DNA of 64,000 nt from contig QCQN01000001.1 of the NCBI GenBank assembly GCA_003212175.1, positions 1 through 64,000 of the forward strand. Direction: 5' to 3'. Made by a program: the position numbers and the translations under genes. The notes below the pieces were generated by a model. That model searched no databases and was not told where the DNA came from. It saw only the letters and a program-made list of their open reading frames with translations. The DNA is from Prochlorococcus sp. AG-449-P16 (GTDB lineage: Bacteria; Cyanobacteriota; Cyanobacteriia; PCC-6307; Cyanobiaceae). This document shows, in pieces, positions 41,566 to 52,759 of the stretch (its first letter is position 1; every line of letters starts with the position of its first letter).

Positions 41566-43077
41566 TTGTCAGAAATTAGAGAAGCTCGCTTACTTAAAGC
41601 TACCTCATTAGTTGATAAAGGATTCGAACCTTACGCAGGAAAGTTTGAAATATCTCATTCTACACAAATACTTTCCGAGAAATTTAGCTATTTAGATAAT
41701 GGTGAAGAGTTTAATTTAAGTGTTGCCATAGCAGGAAGAGTATTATCGAAAAGAGTAATGGGGAAAATTGCCTTTTTTACAATTAGTGATCAGGAAGGGA
41801 AAATACAACTTTATTTAGAGAAAAAAATAATTGATAGCTTCAAAGATGAAACAAGATTATTGACTTTTGAAGATCTAAAAGAATTTGTAGATATTGGAGA
41901 TTGGATAGGTGTTAATGGAATAATTAAGAAAACTAATAAGGGTGAGTTATCAATTAAAGTAATAAAATGGCAAATGTTGTCTAAATCATTACAACCATTA
42001 CCAGATAAATGGCATGGTTTAACAGATATAGAAAAAAGGTACCGTCAAAGATATCTTGATTTAATAGTTAATCCTCACTCAAAAAATGTATTTAAAATAA
42101 GAGCAAAATGCATAAGTTTTATAAGAAGATGGTTGGATGAAAGAGATTTTTTAGAAATAGAAACTCCCATACTTCAAGCGGAGGCTGGTGGGGCAGAAGC
42201 GAGACCTTTTATTACTCATCACAACACTTTGGATATTCCATTATTTTTAAGAATAGCGACCGAACTTCACCTAAAAAGAATGGTGGTGGGAGGATTTGAA
42301 AAAGTATATGAATTAGGAAGAATTTTTCGTAATGAAGGCATAAGTACAAGACATAATCCTGAGTTTACCTCAGTTGAGATATATCAAGCTTATTCCAACT
42401 ATATTGACATGATGGATTTAACTGAAGAGTTGATCAAAAAAGTATTAAACCATTGCTGTAGTGCTTTGGTTATTAATTATCAAGAAAGGAATATTGATTT
42501 TGGTAAAACTTGGAAAAGAATATCAATGAAAAATGTTGTCAAAGATAAAACAGGCATTGATTTTGATTCTTTTAATGGAGATTTCAATAGAGCTCTAAAC
42601 GCAGTAGATAAAATTAATATTGAAATTTCTCCAAAGATTAATACTTTAGGAGAGCTATTAAATCAGGTATTTGAGCAAAAAGTTGAGTCTACTCTTATAG
42701 ATCCAACATTCGTGATTGATTATCCAGTTGAAATTTCACCCTTAGCCAGGCCTCACTCTGACAATAAAAAGATTGTTGAGAGATTTGAATTATTCATAGC
42801 AGGTCGTGAAATAGCTAATGCTTTTAGTGAGTTAATTGATCCAGTTGATCAAAGAGAAAGAATGCAATTACAGCAGTCGATGAGAGATGCAGGTGATTTA
42901 GAAGCACATTGTATTGATGAAGATTTTTTGCAAGCTTTGGAAATAGGAATGCCTCCAACAGGGGGTTTAGGAATTGGTATTGATAGACTTATTATGTTGA
43001 TTACAAATAGTCCTTCAATTAGAGATGTAATACCTTTCCCATTGTTAAAACCAGAAATAACTTCTAGCAAATCGTAA
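41566..43077 (+). CDS. lysS: Lysyl-tRNA synthetase (class II)
   Basis: LysS charges tRNA-Lys. The 503-aa product has an N-terminal OB-fold anticodon-binding domain ([21 protein letters not shown]). The class II motifs follow: motif 2 in [24 protein letters not shown] and motif 3 in [12 protein letters not shown]. The start is TTG at 41566; no suitable in-frame ATG lies near the OB-fold. The gene follows the response regulator by 51 bp on the same strand. Confidence 0.97.
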   Translation: MSEIREARLLKATSLVDKGFEPYAGKFEISHSTQILSEKFSYLDNGEEFNLSVAIAGRVLSKRVMGKIAFFTISDQEGKIQLYLEKKIIDSFKDETRLLTFEDLKEFVDIGDWIGVNGIIKKTNKGELSIKVIKWQMLSKSLQPLPDKWHGLTDIEKRYRQRYLDLIVNPHSKNVFKIRAKCISFIRRWLDERDFLEIETPILQAEAGGAEARPFITHHNTLDIPLFLRIATELHLKRMVVGGFEKVYELGRIFRNEGISTRHNPEFTSVEIYQAYSNYIDMMDLTEELIKKVLNHCCSALVINYQERNIDFGKTWKRISMKNVVKDKTGIDFDSFNGDFNRALNAVDKINIEISPKINTLGELLNQVFEQKVESTLIDPTFVIDYPVEISPLARPHSDNKKIVERFELFIAGREIANAFSELIDPVDQRERMQLQQSMRDAGDLEAHCIDEDFLQALEIGMPPTGGLGIGIDRLIMLITNSPSIRDVIPFPLLKPEITSSKS

Positions 43078-43131
43078 AAATTAACCTCGAATGAAGTAAA
43101 ATAGAAATTGATCCAATACGAAATTTTTTAA

Positions 43132-43383
43132 ATGAGTGGTGAACGTGTTGGTTTCCGCTTCAAGCACGCAGATGCAGTAGTGAAAAGAAATCCTCAAGGC
43201 CGATCAAGAAGAGGCTGGGTTATGGAACCAGTTGAACAAACTACGAGCAGAGGTACCAAGATGCCTGCTTATAAAATTCGCTGGAGAGATAGCGAAAGAC
43301 CTGAAACAGTTTTGCAGCATATGTTAATTGCTGATCCCGATCCTTCTCCTCCACCTAGCACAGTAAGTCTAGATTCTGATTAG
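43132..43383 (+). CDS. Small conserved protein of unknown function (83 aa)
   Basis: This basic 83-aa protein (SGERVGFRFKHADAVVKRNPQGRSRRGW) resembles an ORF I recall as conserved among marine picocyanobacteria. It has a compact region ending in KIRWRDSERPETVLQHMLI and a short proline/serine tail DPDPSPPPST. There are no cysteines, membrane segments or enzyme motifs. The RWRD...ET/VL pattern suggests a small beta-rich fold, perhaps nucleic-acid binding. It lies between lysS and the convergent smpB. The function is unknown. Confidence 0.72.
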   Translation: MSGERVGFRFKHADAVVKRNPQGRSRRGWVMEPVEQTTSRGTKMPAYKIRWRDSERPETVLQHMLIADPDPSPPPSTVSLDSD

Positions 43384-43407
43384 TAATCTGAGGAAGAATA
43401 AGTATTA

Positions 43408-43902
43408 TTATCTCTTAAGAGCTGAGTGAATTTCTCTCTTTATATCTTTTTGTTTGTCCGATTGTCTCTTATCATGCAGCTGTTTACCTTTACCTACTCC
43501 AATGGTTAATTTTATCCATGATCCTTTTAAATAAATAGATAGAGGAACAATAGTTAAACCTTTTTTTTCACTCTTTGATTTAAGTTTTATTATTTCCTTC
43601 TTATGAAGTAATAATTTTCTATTTCTTAGTGGTTCGTGATTAAAAAAAGAACCTACATTCGTATGTGGTGAAATGTGAACATTAAGTAGAAGTATCTCAC
43701 CATCCCTAAATGTACAAAATCCATCTCTTAAGTTAGTTTTGCCATTTCTTATGGATTTTACTTCAGTACCCAAAAGTTCAATACCTGCTTCAATTGTTTC
43801 AAGTATTTCATATTGAAATTTTGCATAACGATTCTCCGCAAGACGTTTTAAAGTGAGTTCTTTCTTTTTGTTTTTGTTTACTTTGTTTGAATCTTTTGCC
43901 AT
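43408..43902 (-). CDS. smpB: SsrA-binding protein SmpB
   Basis: SmpB delivers tmRNA to stalled ribosomes for trans-translation. From the ATG at 43902 (164 aa) it has the OB-fold signature [38 protein letters not shown], and a basic C-terminal tail ([14 protein letters not shown]) that acts in the decoding centre. The track's start 11 codons upstream adds an unlikely hydrophobic leader. The tmRNA gene itself is not in the window. Confidence 0.95.
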   Translation of the reverse strand: MAKDSNKVNKNKKKELTLKRLAENRYAKFQYEILETIEAGIELLGTEVKSIRNGKTNLRDGFCTFRDGEILLLNVHISPHTNVGSFFNHEPLRNRKLLLHKKEIIKLKSKSEKKGLTIVPLSIYLKGSWIKLTIGVGKGKQLHDKRQSDKQKDIKREIHSALKR

Positions 43903-43955
43903 TGCAGTTGTAAAGAATCTTTCACCAAATAACAATTGCCATTAACCTTTGTATT

Positions 43956-45011
43956 ATGGCAATAATTTCTTCAAGTTTAGATGAATCTAATTCTCCTCGC
44001 TCAAGAAAAGAGCTGAAGTTAGTCAATTCAAATTTTAATATTGAAGTAAAAAATGATAAAAATGTAAACTTAGCTCGGCCAACATCTCTTCAAGAGTTTG
44101 TAGGTCAAGAACAAATTAAATCTGTTTTGAGAATAGCTATAGATGCTTCACTATTTAGAAGAGAGCCTTTAGAACATATACTTTTTTACGGTCAACCTGG
44201 TTTGGGCAAAACTACTTTAGCTTTATTATTAGCCTTTGAAATGAATGCAAAATGTAGAGTAACCAGTGCACCATCACTAGAAAGACCAAGGGATATTGTT
44301 GGATTGCTTCTAGGACTGAAAGAAGGGGATATTTTGTTCATTGATGAAATACATCGTTTAAATAAACTCGCTCAAGAACTTTTATATTCTGCGATGGAGG
44401 ATTTTAGATTAGATTTAACAATGGGAGCTAATAAAGGGGCGCGTTCTAGAACAATAAATTTGCCCAAATTCACTTTGATTGGAGCTACTACAAAATTGGC
44501 ATCTATCAGTCCTCCATTGAGAGATAGATTTGGAATTTGTCAGAAAATTGAACATTACACTAGTCATGAATTGCAACAAATAATTTTGAATTTTTCCAAA
44601 TTAATCAGCATTAATATTGAAAACGAGGCTTGTGAAGCTTTAGCTAAAATCTCTAGGGGCACTCCAAGAATTGCATTAAGATTACTTAGAAGAGTTAGAG
44701 ATTATGCTCAAGTCGTTAAAAAAACCAATCGTATTTCTATAGAGATTGTTAAAAAATCATTGAATTTTCAGAAAATTGATTCCAGAGGTTTAGATAACTT
44801 AGATAGAGACTTTTTGTCTTTTCTAAACCTAAATAATAATCCAACTGGCTTAGATTCAATTGCTGCTAGATTGGGTGAAGATTCATCAATGTTAGAGTTT
44901 GTAGTAGAGCCATATTTGATTCAAATTGGGTTTATCATAAGAACTCCTCGCGGAAGGGTTCTTACATCTTTAGGAAGAGAATACATTAATTCTAAAAATG
45001 AACAAAATTAA
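43956..45011 (+). CDS. ruvB: Holliday junction branch migration ATPase RuvB
   Basis: RuvB is the AAA+ ring that drives branch migration with RuvA. The 351-aa product has Walker [13 protein letters not shown], Walker [12 protein letters not shown], the sensor [18 protein letters not shown], and the arginine-rich [18 protein letters not shown]. The C-terminal winged helix ends in [12 protein letters not shown]. Its first ~45 residues extend the usual N-terminus. It overlaps the next gene by 14 bases. The divergent smpB start lies 53 bp upstream. Confidence 0.97.
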   Translation: MAIISSSLDESNSPRSRKELKLVNSNFNIEVKNDKNVNLARPTSLQEFVGQEQIKSVLRIAIDASLFRREPLEHILFYGQPGLGKTTLALLLAFEMNAKCRVTSAPSLERPRDIVGLLLGLKEGDILFIDEIHRLNKLAQELLYSAMEDFRLDLTMGANKGARSRTINLPKFTLIGATTKLASISPPLRDRFGICQKIEHYTSHELQQIILNFSKLISINIENEACEALAKISRGTPRIALRLLRRVRDYAQVVKKTNRISIEIVKKSLNFQKIDSRGLDNLDRDFLSFLNLNNNPTGLDSIAARLGEDSSMLEFVVEPYLIQIGFIIRTPRGRVLTSLGREYINSKNEQN

Positions 45012-45777
45012 AAATTATTTCTTATTGATTTTTGTTTTATTAAATCTTGTTTATGTAACTCCAAGTTATGCATTGAATTCTAGGGAAGATTTATTTGACT
45101 ATGCATTAAACTTAAGCTCCAATGGAAACTTTAATTTAGCTTTGCAAGAATGGGATAGATATCTTGATTTGTATCCTAATGATTCTGCAGCCTTAAGTAA
45201 TAGAGGAAATATTAAACTTGTAAATGGTGACCCAAAAGGATCAATCTATGATCAAGATCAAGCAATTAGCTTAGATCCTGAGGAACTTGATCCTTATATA
45301 AATCGAGGAATAGCTGAAGAATCTTTAGGTTTATGGAATAAAGCCAAACAAGATTATTTGCTTGTTATTTCAAAGGATAGTAATAATTTTTCGGCCTTGT
45401 ATAATTTAGCCAATGTTGAAGGTACTTTATCAAATTGGCAAGGTGCTAGAAGTTTATTTCGCAAAGCTTCAGAATCAAATCCTGGATTTGCTATGGCTAG
45501 ATCAAGTATGGCTTTGGTAGATTACCAGTTAGGGAACATAGATGAATCCGAAAAAGAATTAAAAAAATTAATTAGGCGTTATCCAACTTTTGCTGATGCA
45601 AGAGCAGGACTCACAGCTTTACAATGGTCTAAAAAGAAATCTGGTGAAGCAGAAAGTAATTGGATTGCAGTAACTGAATTAGATCCCAGGTATGCAGATG
45701 AAGCATGGTTAATAGATATCCGAAGATGGCCTCCGAAGCCAGCTCAAGATTTAATGAAATTTATAGCTCTGAAATAA
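44998..45777 (+). CDS. Exported TPR-repeat protein
   Basis: The 259-aa protein starts with a signal peptide ([23 protein letters not shown]) whose likely cut follows the AxA-like site. It then has at least five tetratricopeptide repeats, for example [27 protein letters not shown] and [30 protein letters not shown] arrays form protein-docking surfaces. It probably acts on the periplasmic or thylakoid-lumen side. The gene overlaps ruvB and precedes an amidohydrolase by 3 bp, suggesting one transcript. The partner is unknown. Confidence 0.85.
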   Translation: MNKIKNYFLLIFVLLNLVYVTPSYALNSREDLFDYALNLSSNGNFNLALQEWDRYLDLYPNDSAALSNRGNIKLVNGDPKGSIYDQDQAISLDPEELDPYINRGIAEESLGLWNKAKQDYLLVISKDSNNFSALYNLANVEGTLSNWQGARSLFRKASESNPGFAMARSSMALVDYQLGNIDESEKELKKLIRRYPTFADARAGLTALQWSKKKSGEAESNWIAVTELDPRYADEAWLIDIRRWPPKPAQDLMKFIALK

Positions 45778-45780
45778 ACA

Positions 45781-46941
45781 ATGCAAAAAGATAAAATTTT
45801 CAAAAAAATTGATTCATTCGAAAAAGAACTTATAAACATAAGGAGGCATATTCATTCACATCCGGAACTAAGTGGATTGGAAAATCAAACTGCAATTTTA
45901 ATAAGTGGTTTTTTAAAAAATATTGGCTGGAGAGTAACAGAATCAGTAGGACGAACAGGAGTAGTCGCTGATTTTGGCCCTGTAGATAAAGGATATATAG
46001 GTGTGCGTGTCGATATGGATGCTCTTCCAATACCTGAAAAAACAAATTTAAGTTTTTCTTCAAAAATAGATGGTGTGATGCATGCTTGTGGGCATGATTT
46101 ACATATATGTATTGGATTAGGTGTTGCTAAAATTGTTAAGGATTTAGAACTTAAGATTGGGACAAGAATAATTTTTCAACCTGCTGAAGAGATAGCGAGT
46201 GGAGCTAAATGGATGATTAATGAGGGAGTAACTAATGGATTGAGGAAAATTCTTGGTGTTCACGTTTTCCCTGAATTATACGTCGGAACAATTGGTATTA
46301 AGGAAGGCAGTATGACAGCGGCTGCAGGCGAAATATCAGTTGAGATCATCGGGAAATCAGGACATGGGGCTAGACCTCATGAAGGAATTGATGCTATTTG
46401 GGCTGCATCTAAAGTTGTTGCTGGTGTGCAAGAAGCAATAACACGTAACTTAGATCCCTTGGAGCCTGTGGTGTTAACTTTTGGTAAAATCAGTGGAGGA
46501 AATGCATATAATGTTTTGCCTGAAAAGGTTAATTTAACTGGAACTGTTAGATGTACCAGTTACAAAGTATTTAAGGAAATGGGTAATTGGCTTAATATTA
46601 ATATCTCATCTATAGCTAAAAGTTGTGGCGCTGAAGCTAAAATCAAATTCAGAGAAATTACCCCTCCGGTTAATAATAATTTTGAATTAAATAAGGTTTT
46701 AAGAGGTTCGGCAACTGAAATATTAGGACATCAAAATGTTGTCGAATTACAGAAGCCATCATTAGGAGCTGAAGATTTTGCTGAGTTTTTAAATAAAGTC
46801 CCAGGAGCAATGTTTAGGCTTGGTGTATCAAGCCAGAGAGGCTGTGCCCCTTTGCACAGCTCTGAATTTGATCCTGATGAAAGAGCAATTGTAGTTGGAG
46901 TTAAAGTTATAACTGAATCAATAGTAAGATTAAATAATTAA
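45781..46941 (+). CDS. M20 family amidohydrolase/peptidase
   Basis: This 386-aa protein is an M20D-type metallo-amidohydrolase, related to N-acyl-amino acid and hippurate/IAA-amino acid hydrolases. Metal ligands and motifs are visible: HSHPELSG, VDMDALPIPEK, HACGHDLH, PAEEIASGA, and a C-terminal LGAEDFAEF...HSSEFD. The natural substrate cannot be told from sequence. No signal peptide is present, so it is likely cytoplasmic, unlike the TPR protein before it. Confidence 0.9.
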   Translation: MQKDKIFKKIDSFEKELINIRRHIHSHPELSGLENQTAILISGFLKNIGWRVTESVGRTGVVADFGPVDKGYIGVRVDMDALPIPEKTNLSFSSKIDGVMHACGHDLHICIGLGVAKIVKDLELKIGTRIIFQPAEEIASGAKWMINEGVTNGLRKILGVHVFPELYVGTIGIKEGSMTAAAGEISVEIIGKSGHGARPHEGIDAIWAASKVVAGVQEAITRNLDPLEPVVLTFGKISGGNAYNVLPEKVNLTGTVRCTSYKVFKEMGNWLNINISSIAKSCGAEAKIKFREITPPVNNNFELNKVLRGSATEILGHQNVVELQKPSLGAEDFAEFLNKVPGAMFRLGVSSQRGCAPLHSSEFDPDERAIVVGVKVITESIVRLNN

Positions 46942-46960
46942 TTTTAAAAAGTTGTTCTTT

Positions 46961-47179
46961 ATGAAATTTGAATCAGTTTATATTTATTCTCTTGTAGCAC
47001 CTTTCATGATTCTTTTATCAATAATAGGTTTAATTATATCGCCTGATGAAACAAAAATTTTTTATCTGCCCGTGGGTATAATGGGGATTTTTATGATTAC
47101 TGAAAAAGAAGTTTTTAGGAGGCTTAAGAGACAAAATATTTTGAACAAAATAAGACACTATAAAAAAAACAAATACTAA
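46961..47179 (+). CDS. Small membrane protein, hypothetical
   Basis: From the ATG at 46961 this 72-aa protein has two hydrophobic segments (IYSLVAPFMILLSIIGLII and FYLPVGIMGIFMI), then a basic tail EVFRRLKRQNILNKIRHYKKNK. The layout is typical of small plasma or thylakoid membrane proteins with the positive tail on the cytoplasmic side. I recognise no family. It follows the M20 gene by 19 bp and precedes the thiC leader. Confidence 0.6.
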   Translation: MKFESVYIYSLVAPFMILLSIIGLIISPDETKIFYLPVGIMGIFMITEKEVFRRLKRQNILNKIRHYKKNKY

Positions 47180-47239
47180 TATTTTCTTTATTTTTAGATA
47201 ACAATAGATGACTAATTTTTTAAAAAGAGCTATTTTTTA

Positions 47240-47345
47240 ACTAAAGCTAGGGGTGCTAAGCAGATTAGTTTAGCTGAGATCATACCCTTTGAACCTGAAT
47301 CAGTAATTCTGATTAAGGAAAGTGGCCTAGTGATCTAACTTTAGT
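47240..47345 (+). promoter_or_regulatory. TPP riboswitch (THI element) upstream of thiC
   Basis: The leader carries conserved thiamine-pyrophosphate aptamer segments: GGGTGCTAAG, CTGAGAT-CATACCCTTTGAACCTGA, and a late CAGTAATTCTGATTAAGGAAAGT. The P1 arms CTAGG/CCTAG are extended by ACTAAAG pairing with CTTTAGT. The element ends 25 bases before the thiC ATG. High TPP would be expected to lower thiC expression; the mechanism (transcription or translation) is not clear from the sequence. Confidence 0.92.
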
Positions 47346-47367
47346 AATACCCATTTACATTTTGTAA

Positions 47368-48741
<1,374 letters not shown>

Positions 48742-48754
48742 TTTTTCTAGCAAT

Positions 48755-50761
48755 TTATATTATTTCTTTAACCTTTTTGACTACATTTTCAACCGTAAAG
48801 CCAAAATTAGTCATACATTTTCCTCCTGGGGCTGAAGCTCCAAACCTATCCATCGTAATACAAATTCCATCAAAACCAGTATATTTGTGCCAGCCAAATG
48901 AATGAGCTGCCTCAACCACAACTCTTTTCGTTACGCTACTAGGCAAAATACTTTCTCTGTAGGCTTGTTCTTGTTCTTCAAAAAGTTCTACGCATGGCAT
49001 TGAAATCACTCTAGTTTTTTGACCTAATTTTGAGATTTCCTTACTAGCTTCGATGCATAGGTTAAGTTCGCTTCCAGTTCCAATAAAAATTATATCTGGA
49101 GTTCCTTCACAGTCTTCAACAATGTAACCACCTAATGCAACTTTATCTATTGAGGTGTTTTCTTGATTAGGCATACCTTGTCTGCTCAAGCAAAGAGCAG
49201 AAGGTCTTTTTCTATTTTGAATGGCCAGTTTATATGCACCGCTCGTTTCATTTCCGTCTCCTGGTCTAAAGACGAGCATATTAGGCATTGCCCTAAGTGA
49301 AGGTATAGTTTCTACAGGTTGATGAGTAGGCCCATCCTCACCAACGCCAATTGAATCATGAGTAAGTACATATATGACGCCGAGTTCACTGAGTGCAGAT
49401 AGTCTCATTGAACCTCTCATATAATCTGCAAAAACAAGAAAGGTTCCTCCATAAGGAATCAGGCCGCTGTCGTGGTAAGCAATACCATTTAATATTGCTG
49501 CCATAGCATGTTCTCTTACTCCAAAATGAAGATATCTTTTTTCTGGCGAATGTGCCTGAAATGATCCAGTTTCTCCTTTAATATCGGTGTAATTAGAGTG
49601 AGTTAAATCAGCTGAACCTCCAATTAGTTCCGGAAGATTAGGCCCAAGAGCTCCTAAGCAAATTTGAGAGTGTTTTCTAGTGGCTAAACCCTTGTCATCA
49701 GGTTTATAAGACGGCAAATCGGAGTCCCAGTTAGCGGGTAATTCGCCTTGTATCATTCTTTTTAATTCTGAACCTTCAGATGGATATTTATTCTGATATT
49801 CTTCAAATTTTAAGTTCCATTGTTTTTCTGAACTTTCGCCTTTTGTAATGGCTTGTCTAAACTGAGCATAAACCTCATCAGGTATCTCAAAAGGAGGATA
49901 TTCCCAATTTAAGAACTTCCTTGTTAAGACCGCTTCTTCTTCTCCAACTGCGGCTCCATGAATACCAGCAGTGTCAGACTTGTTTGGAGAACCATAACCA
50001 ATTGTTGTGGATATTTTAATTAACGAAGGCTTATCTTTAACAGATTTAGCATTTTCAATCGCTTTGGTAATAGCATTTACATCATGATTTCCATCCTCAA
50101 CATGCTGAATATGCCACCCATATGCTTCATATCTTTTTAAAACATCTTCTGTGAATGAAACATCAGTGCGGCCATCAATTGTGATTTGATTATCATCGTA
50201 TAATGCTATCAATTTACCTAGTTTTAAATGTCCAGCGAGTGAGCATGCTTCAGAAGCTATTCCTTCTTGGTTACAACCATCACCCATTATGACGTAAGTG
50301 TAATGATCAACAATTTCGAAATCTGGTTTATTGAATTTTGCAGCTAAATGAGCTTCTGCAATAGCTAAACCAACAGCATTGGAAATTCCTGCTCCTAATG
50401 GACCTGCTGTGACTTCTACCCCTTCAGTCTCGAATGTTTCTGGATGTCCAGGTGTTTTAGAACCCCATTGTCTAAATTCTTTTATATCATCAATAGAAAC
50501 AGACTTATAACCAGTCAGATGCAACAAAGAATATAACAACATGCAACCATGTCCAGCTGATAAAACAAAGCGATCTCTATTAAACCATTTTGGATTGTTG
50601 GGATTGTGATTGAGGATATTTTGCCATAATGCATAACCCATAGGAGCACAACCCATAGGTAAACCAGGATGTCCACTATTTGATTTATTTACTGCATCTA
50701 CAGCCAGCATTCTTATACTATTAACGCAGAGTGATTCAATTGATACAGGTGCAGCGACCAT
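48755..50761 (-). CDS. tktA: Transketolase
   Basis: Transketolase moves two-carbon units in the Calvin-Benson cycle and the pentose phosphate pathway, and uses thiamine diphosphate. The 668-aa product has [17 protein letters not shown], the cofactor motif [25 protein letters not shown], and the glutamate-bearing [17 protein letters not shown]. The length is normal. It lies convergent to thiC and downstream of fabF by 42 bp. Confidence 0.97.
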   Translation of the reverse strand: MVAAPVSIESLCVNSIRMLAVDAVNKSNSGHPGLPMGCAPMGYALWQNILNHNPNNPKWFNRDRFVLSAGHGCMLLYSLLHLTGYKSVSIDDIKEFRQWGSKTPGHPETFETEGVEVTAGPLGAGISNAVGLAIAEAHLAAKFNKPDFEIVDHYTYVIMGDGCNQEGIASEACSLAGHLKLGKLIALYDDNQITIDGRTDVSFTEDVLKRYEAYGWHIQHVEDGNHDVNAITKAIENAKSVKDKPSLIKISTTIGYGSPNKSDTAGIHGAAVGEEEAVLTRKFLNWEYPPFEIPDEVYAQFRQAITKGESSEKQWNLKFEEYQNKYPSEGSELKRMIQGELPANWDSDLPSYKPDDKGLATRKHSQICLGALGPNLPELIGGSADLTHSNYTDIKGETGSFQAHSPEKRYLHFGVREHAMAAILNGIAYHDSGLIPYGGTFLVFADYMRGSMRLSALSELGVIYVLTHDSIGVGEDGPTHQPVETIPSLRAMPNMLVFRPGDGNETSGAYKLAIQNRKRPSALCLSRQGMPNQENTSIDKVALGGYIVEDCEGTPDIIFIGTGSELNLCIEASKEISKLGQKTRVISMPCVELFEEQEQAYRESILPSSVTKRVVVEAAHSFGWHKYTGFDGICITMDRFGASAPGGKCMTNFGFTVENVVKKVKEII

Positions 50762-50803
50762 TGTTTTAAGTGAGGTAATTTTGGAATACAGAATTGGTTT
50801 TCA

Positions 50804-52048
50804 TCAATTAAGTTTGCTAAAAGCTAAACAAACATTGTGTCCGCCAAAGCCGAATGAATTGGAGAGAGCAACTCTTATTTGAGTATCTCTCGCATTGTTT
50901 GGTACATAATCGAGATCGCAATCTGGATCTCGATTGACGTAGTTAATTGTAGGAGGGATAAAATTATGTGTCAAAGAAAGTATACAGGCCACAGCCTCTA
51001 TACCTCCTGAACCCCCTAAAAGATGCCCAGTCATCGACTTAGTAGAGCTTACAGGAATAAGGTAAGATCTGTCTTTAAAAATGGATTTAATTGCAGAAGT
51101 TTCATTTTTATCATTTGCAGAAGTGCTCGTTCCATGAGCATTTATGTAATCAACTTGGTCTATATCGATTGAACTGTCCTCGATTGCAAGTTTAATTGCT
51201 TCTGATCCACCGACGCCTCCTGGAGAGGGGGCAGTAATGTGATGGGCATCGCAAGTCGTTCCATAACCAATGACTTCAGCATAGATTCTTGCATTCCTTT
51301 TCTTTGCATTTTCTAAGGTTTCCAAAATGAGTATTCCGGCACCTTCTCCAATCACAAATCCATCTCTCTCAGCATCAAAAGGTCTACTTGCTGTTTGGGG
51401 ACTGTCATTTCTAAAAGATAATGCTTTGGCACTTGAAAAACCTGCGACGCCGAGTGGAGTTATGCTTGCCTCTGCTCCTCCACATATCATTGCGTCAGCT
51501 TTCCCAAGTTGTAACAATCTAAAAGAATCTCCAATGGCATTTGATCCAGCAGCGCAAGCTGTTGATACAGCAGAACTGGGACCTTTTGCTCCTAAAGCAA
51601 TAGCAGTGAGTCCTGAAGCCATATTAGGAATCATCATTGGTACTGTAAATGGGCTAACTCTTTTGGGACCTTTGTAGCTCAATATTTGAGCTTGACTCTC
51701 CATCGTTAACAATCCGCCCACACCAGAGCCAATAATGACACCAATTCTTGAGGCATTAGCTTCATTGATTTCAAGACCAGAATCATTAAATGCTTGCTTT
51801 GCGGCTATCACTCCGAACTGAGAAAAGCGATCCCATCTTTTTGATTCTTTAGGCTCAATAAATTCTTCAATTTGAAGATTTTTGACTTCTGCGGCAAATT
51901 TGCATGGATGATTTTCAGGATTAAAAAGAGTTATATCTGATACTCCATTAGTTCCTTTTTGAAGACCGAGTAAATATTCATCAATGTTGTTACCAATTGG
52001 AGTTACTGCTCCGATACCAGTAACAACAACTCGATGGAAATTTGGCAT
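50804..52048 (-). CDS. fabF: Beta-ketoacyl-ACP synthase II
   Basis: FabF condenses malonyl-ACP with acyl-ACP in fatty acid elongation. The 414-aa product has the nucleophile Cys in STACAAGSNAIGD, His residues in NAHGTSTSANDK and MTGHLLGGSGG, and the C-terminal NSFGFGGHN. The N-terminus RRVVVTGIGAVTPIG-like (HRVVVTGIGAVTP) is typical. It is 6 bp downstream of acpP, so both are surely co-transcribed. Confidence 0.97.
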   Translation of the reverse strand: MPNFHRVVVTGIGAVTPIGNNIDEYLLGLQKGTNGVSDITLFNPENHPCKFAAEVKNLQIEEFIEPKESKRWDRFSQFGVIAAKQAFNDSGLEINEANASRIGVIIGSGVGGLLTMESQAQILSYKGPKRVSPFTVPMMIPNMASGLTAIALGAKGPSSAVSTACAAGSNAIGDSFRLLQLGKADAMICGGAEASITPLGVAGFSSAKALSFRNDSPQTASRPFDAERDGFVIGEGAGILILETLENAKKRNARIYAEVIGYGTTCDAHHITAPSPGGVGGSEAIKLAIEDSSIDIDQVDYINAHGTSTSANDKNETSAIKSIFKDRSYLIPVSSTKSMTGHLLGGSGGIEAVACILSLTHNFIPPTINYVNRDPDCDLDYVPNNARDTQIRVALSNSFGFGGHNVCLAFSKLN

Positions 52049-52054
52049 TCTAAA

Positions 52055-52297
52055 TTAACCTTTTTTTTCTTCAATAAATTTAACAGCATCCCCAACTGTT
52101 GCTATACCTTCTGCCGCTTCATCAGGTATTTCGATATCAAATGCCTCTTCTAGAGCCATTACAAGTTCTACAGTATCCAGGGAATCGGCACCTAAATCAT
52201 TTTGGAAGTTTGAATCAGCTTTTACTTCGCCAGACTCAACACTTAGCTGCTCAGAAACGATAGAGCAGACTTTCTGGAGGATTTCTTCTTGTGACAT
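52055..52297 (-). CDS. acpP: Acyl carrier protein
   Basis: AcpP carries growing acyl chains on a phosphopantetheine arm. The 80-aa acidic four-helix protein has the attachment serine in [17 protein letters not shown] and the usual length. It is paired with fabF downstream. The divergent spacer to psaC is 134 bp and must hold both promoters. Confidence 0.98.
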   Translation of the reverse strand: MSQEEILQKVCSIVSEQLSVESGEVKADSNFQNDLGADSLDTVELVMALEEAFDIEIPDEAAEGIATVGDAVKFIEEKKG

Positions 52298-52377
52298 AGT
52301 TTATAAAAATTACTAGTAACCTATAAGATTTTATGCCCTAGAGTTAACAAGAGTGAAGCATATCTTAATTTTTTTAA

Positions 52378-52677
<300 letters not shown>

Positions 52678-52759
52678 CTTTTTGTAGTGCAGTTTTAAGA
52701 GAGTCCATAACTTATTTAATAATTAAATTTTTTCAATATAATTGAAGAAAATTGTATCT

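Noticed and set aside
51327-51677. 116-aa plus-strand ORF
   Set aside because: It is an antisense shadow of fabF, which has all catalytic residues on the minus strand.
52678-52759. glmS ribozyme in the glmS leader
   Set aside because: The 82-bp gap is too short and lacks the conserved ribozyme core.
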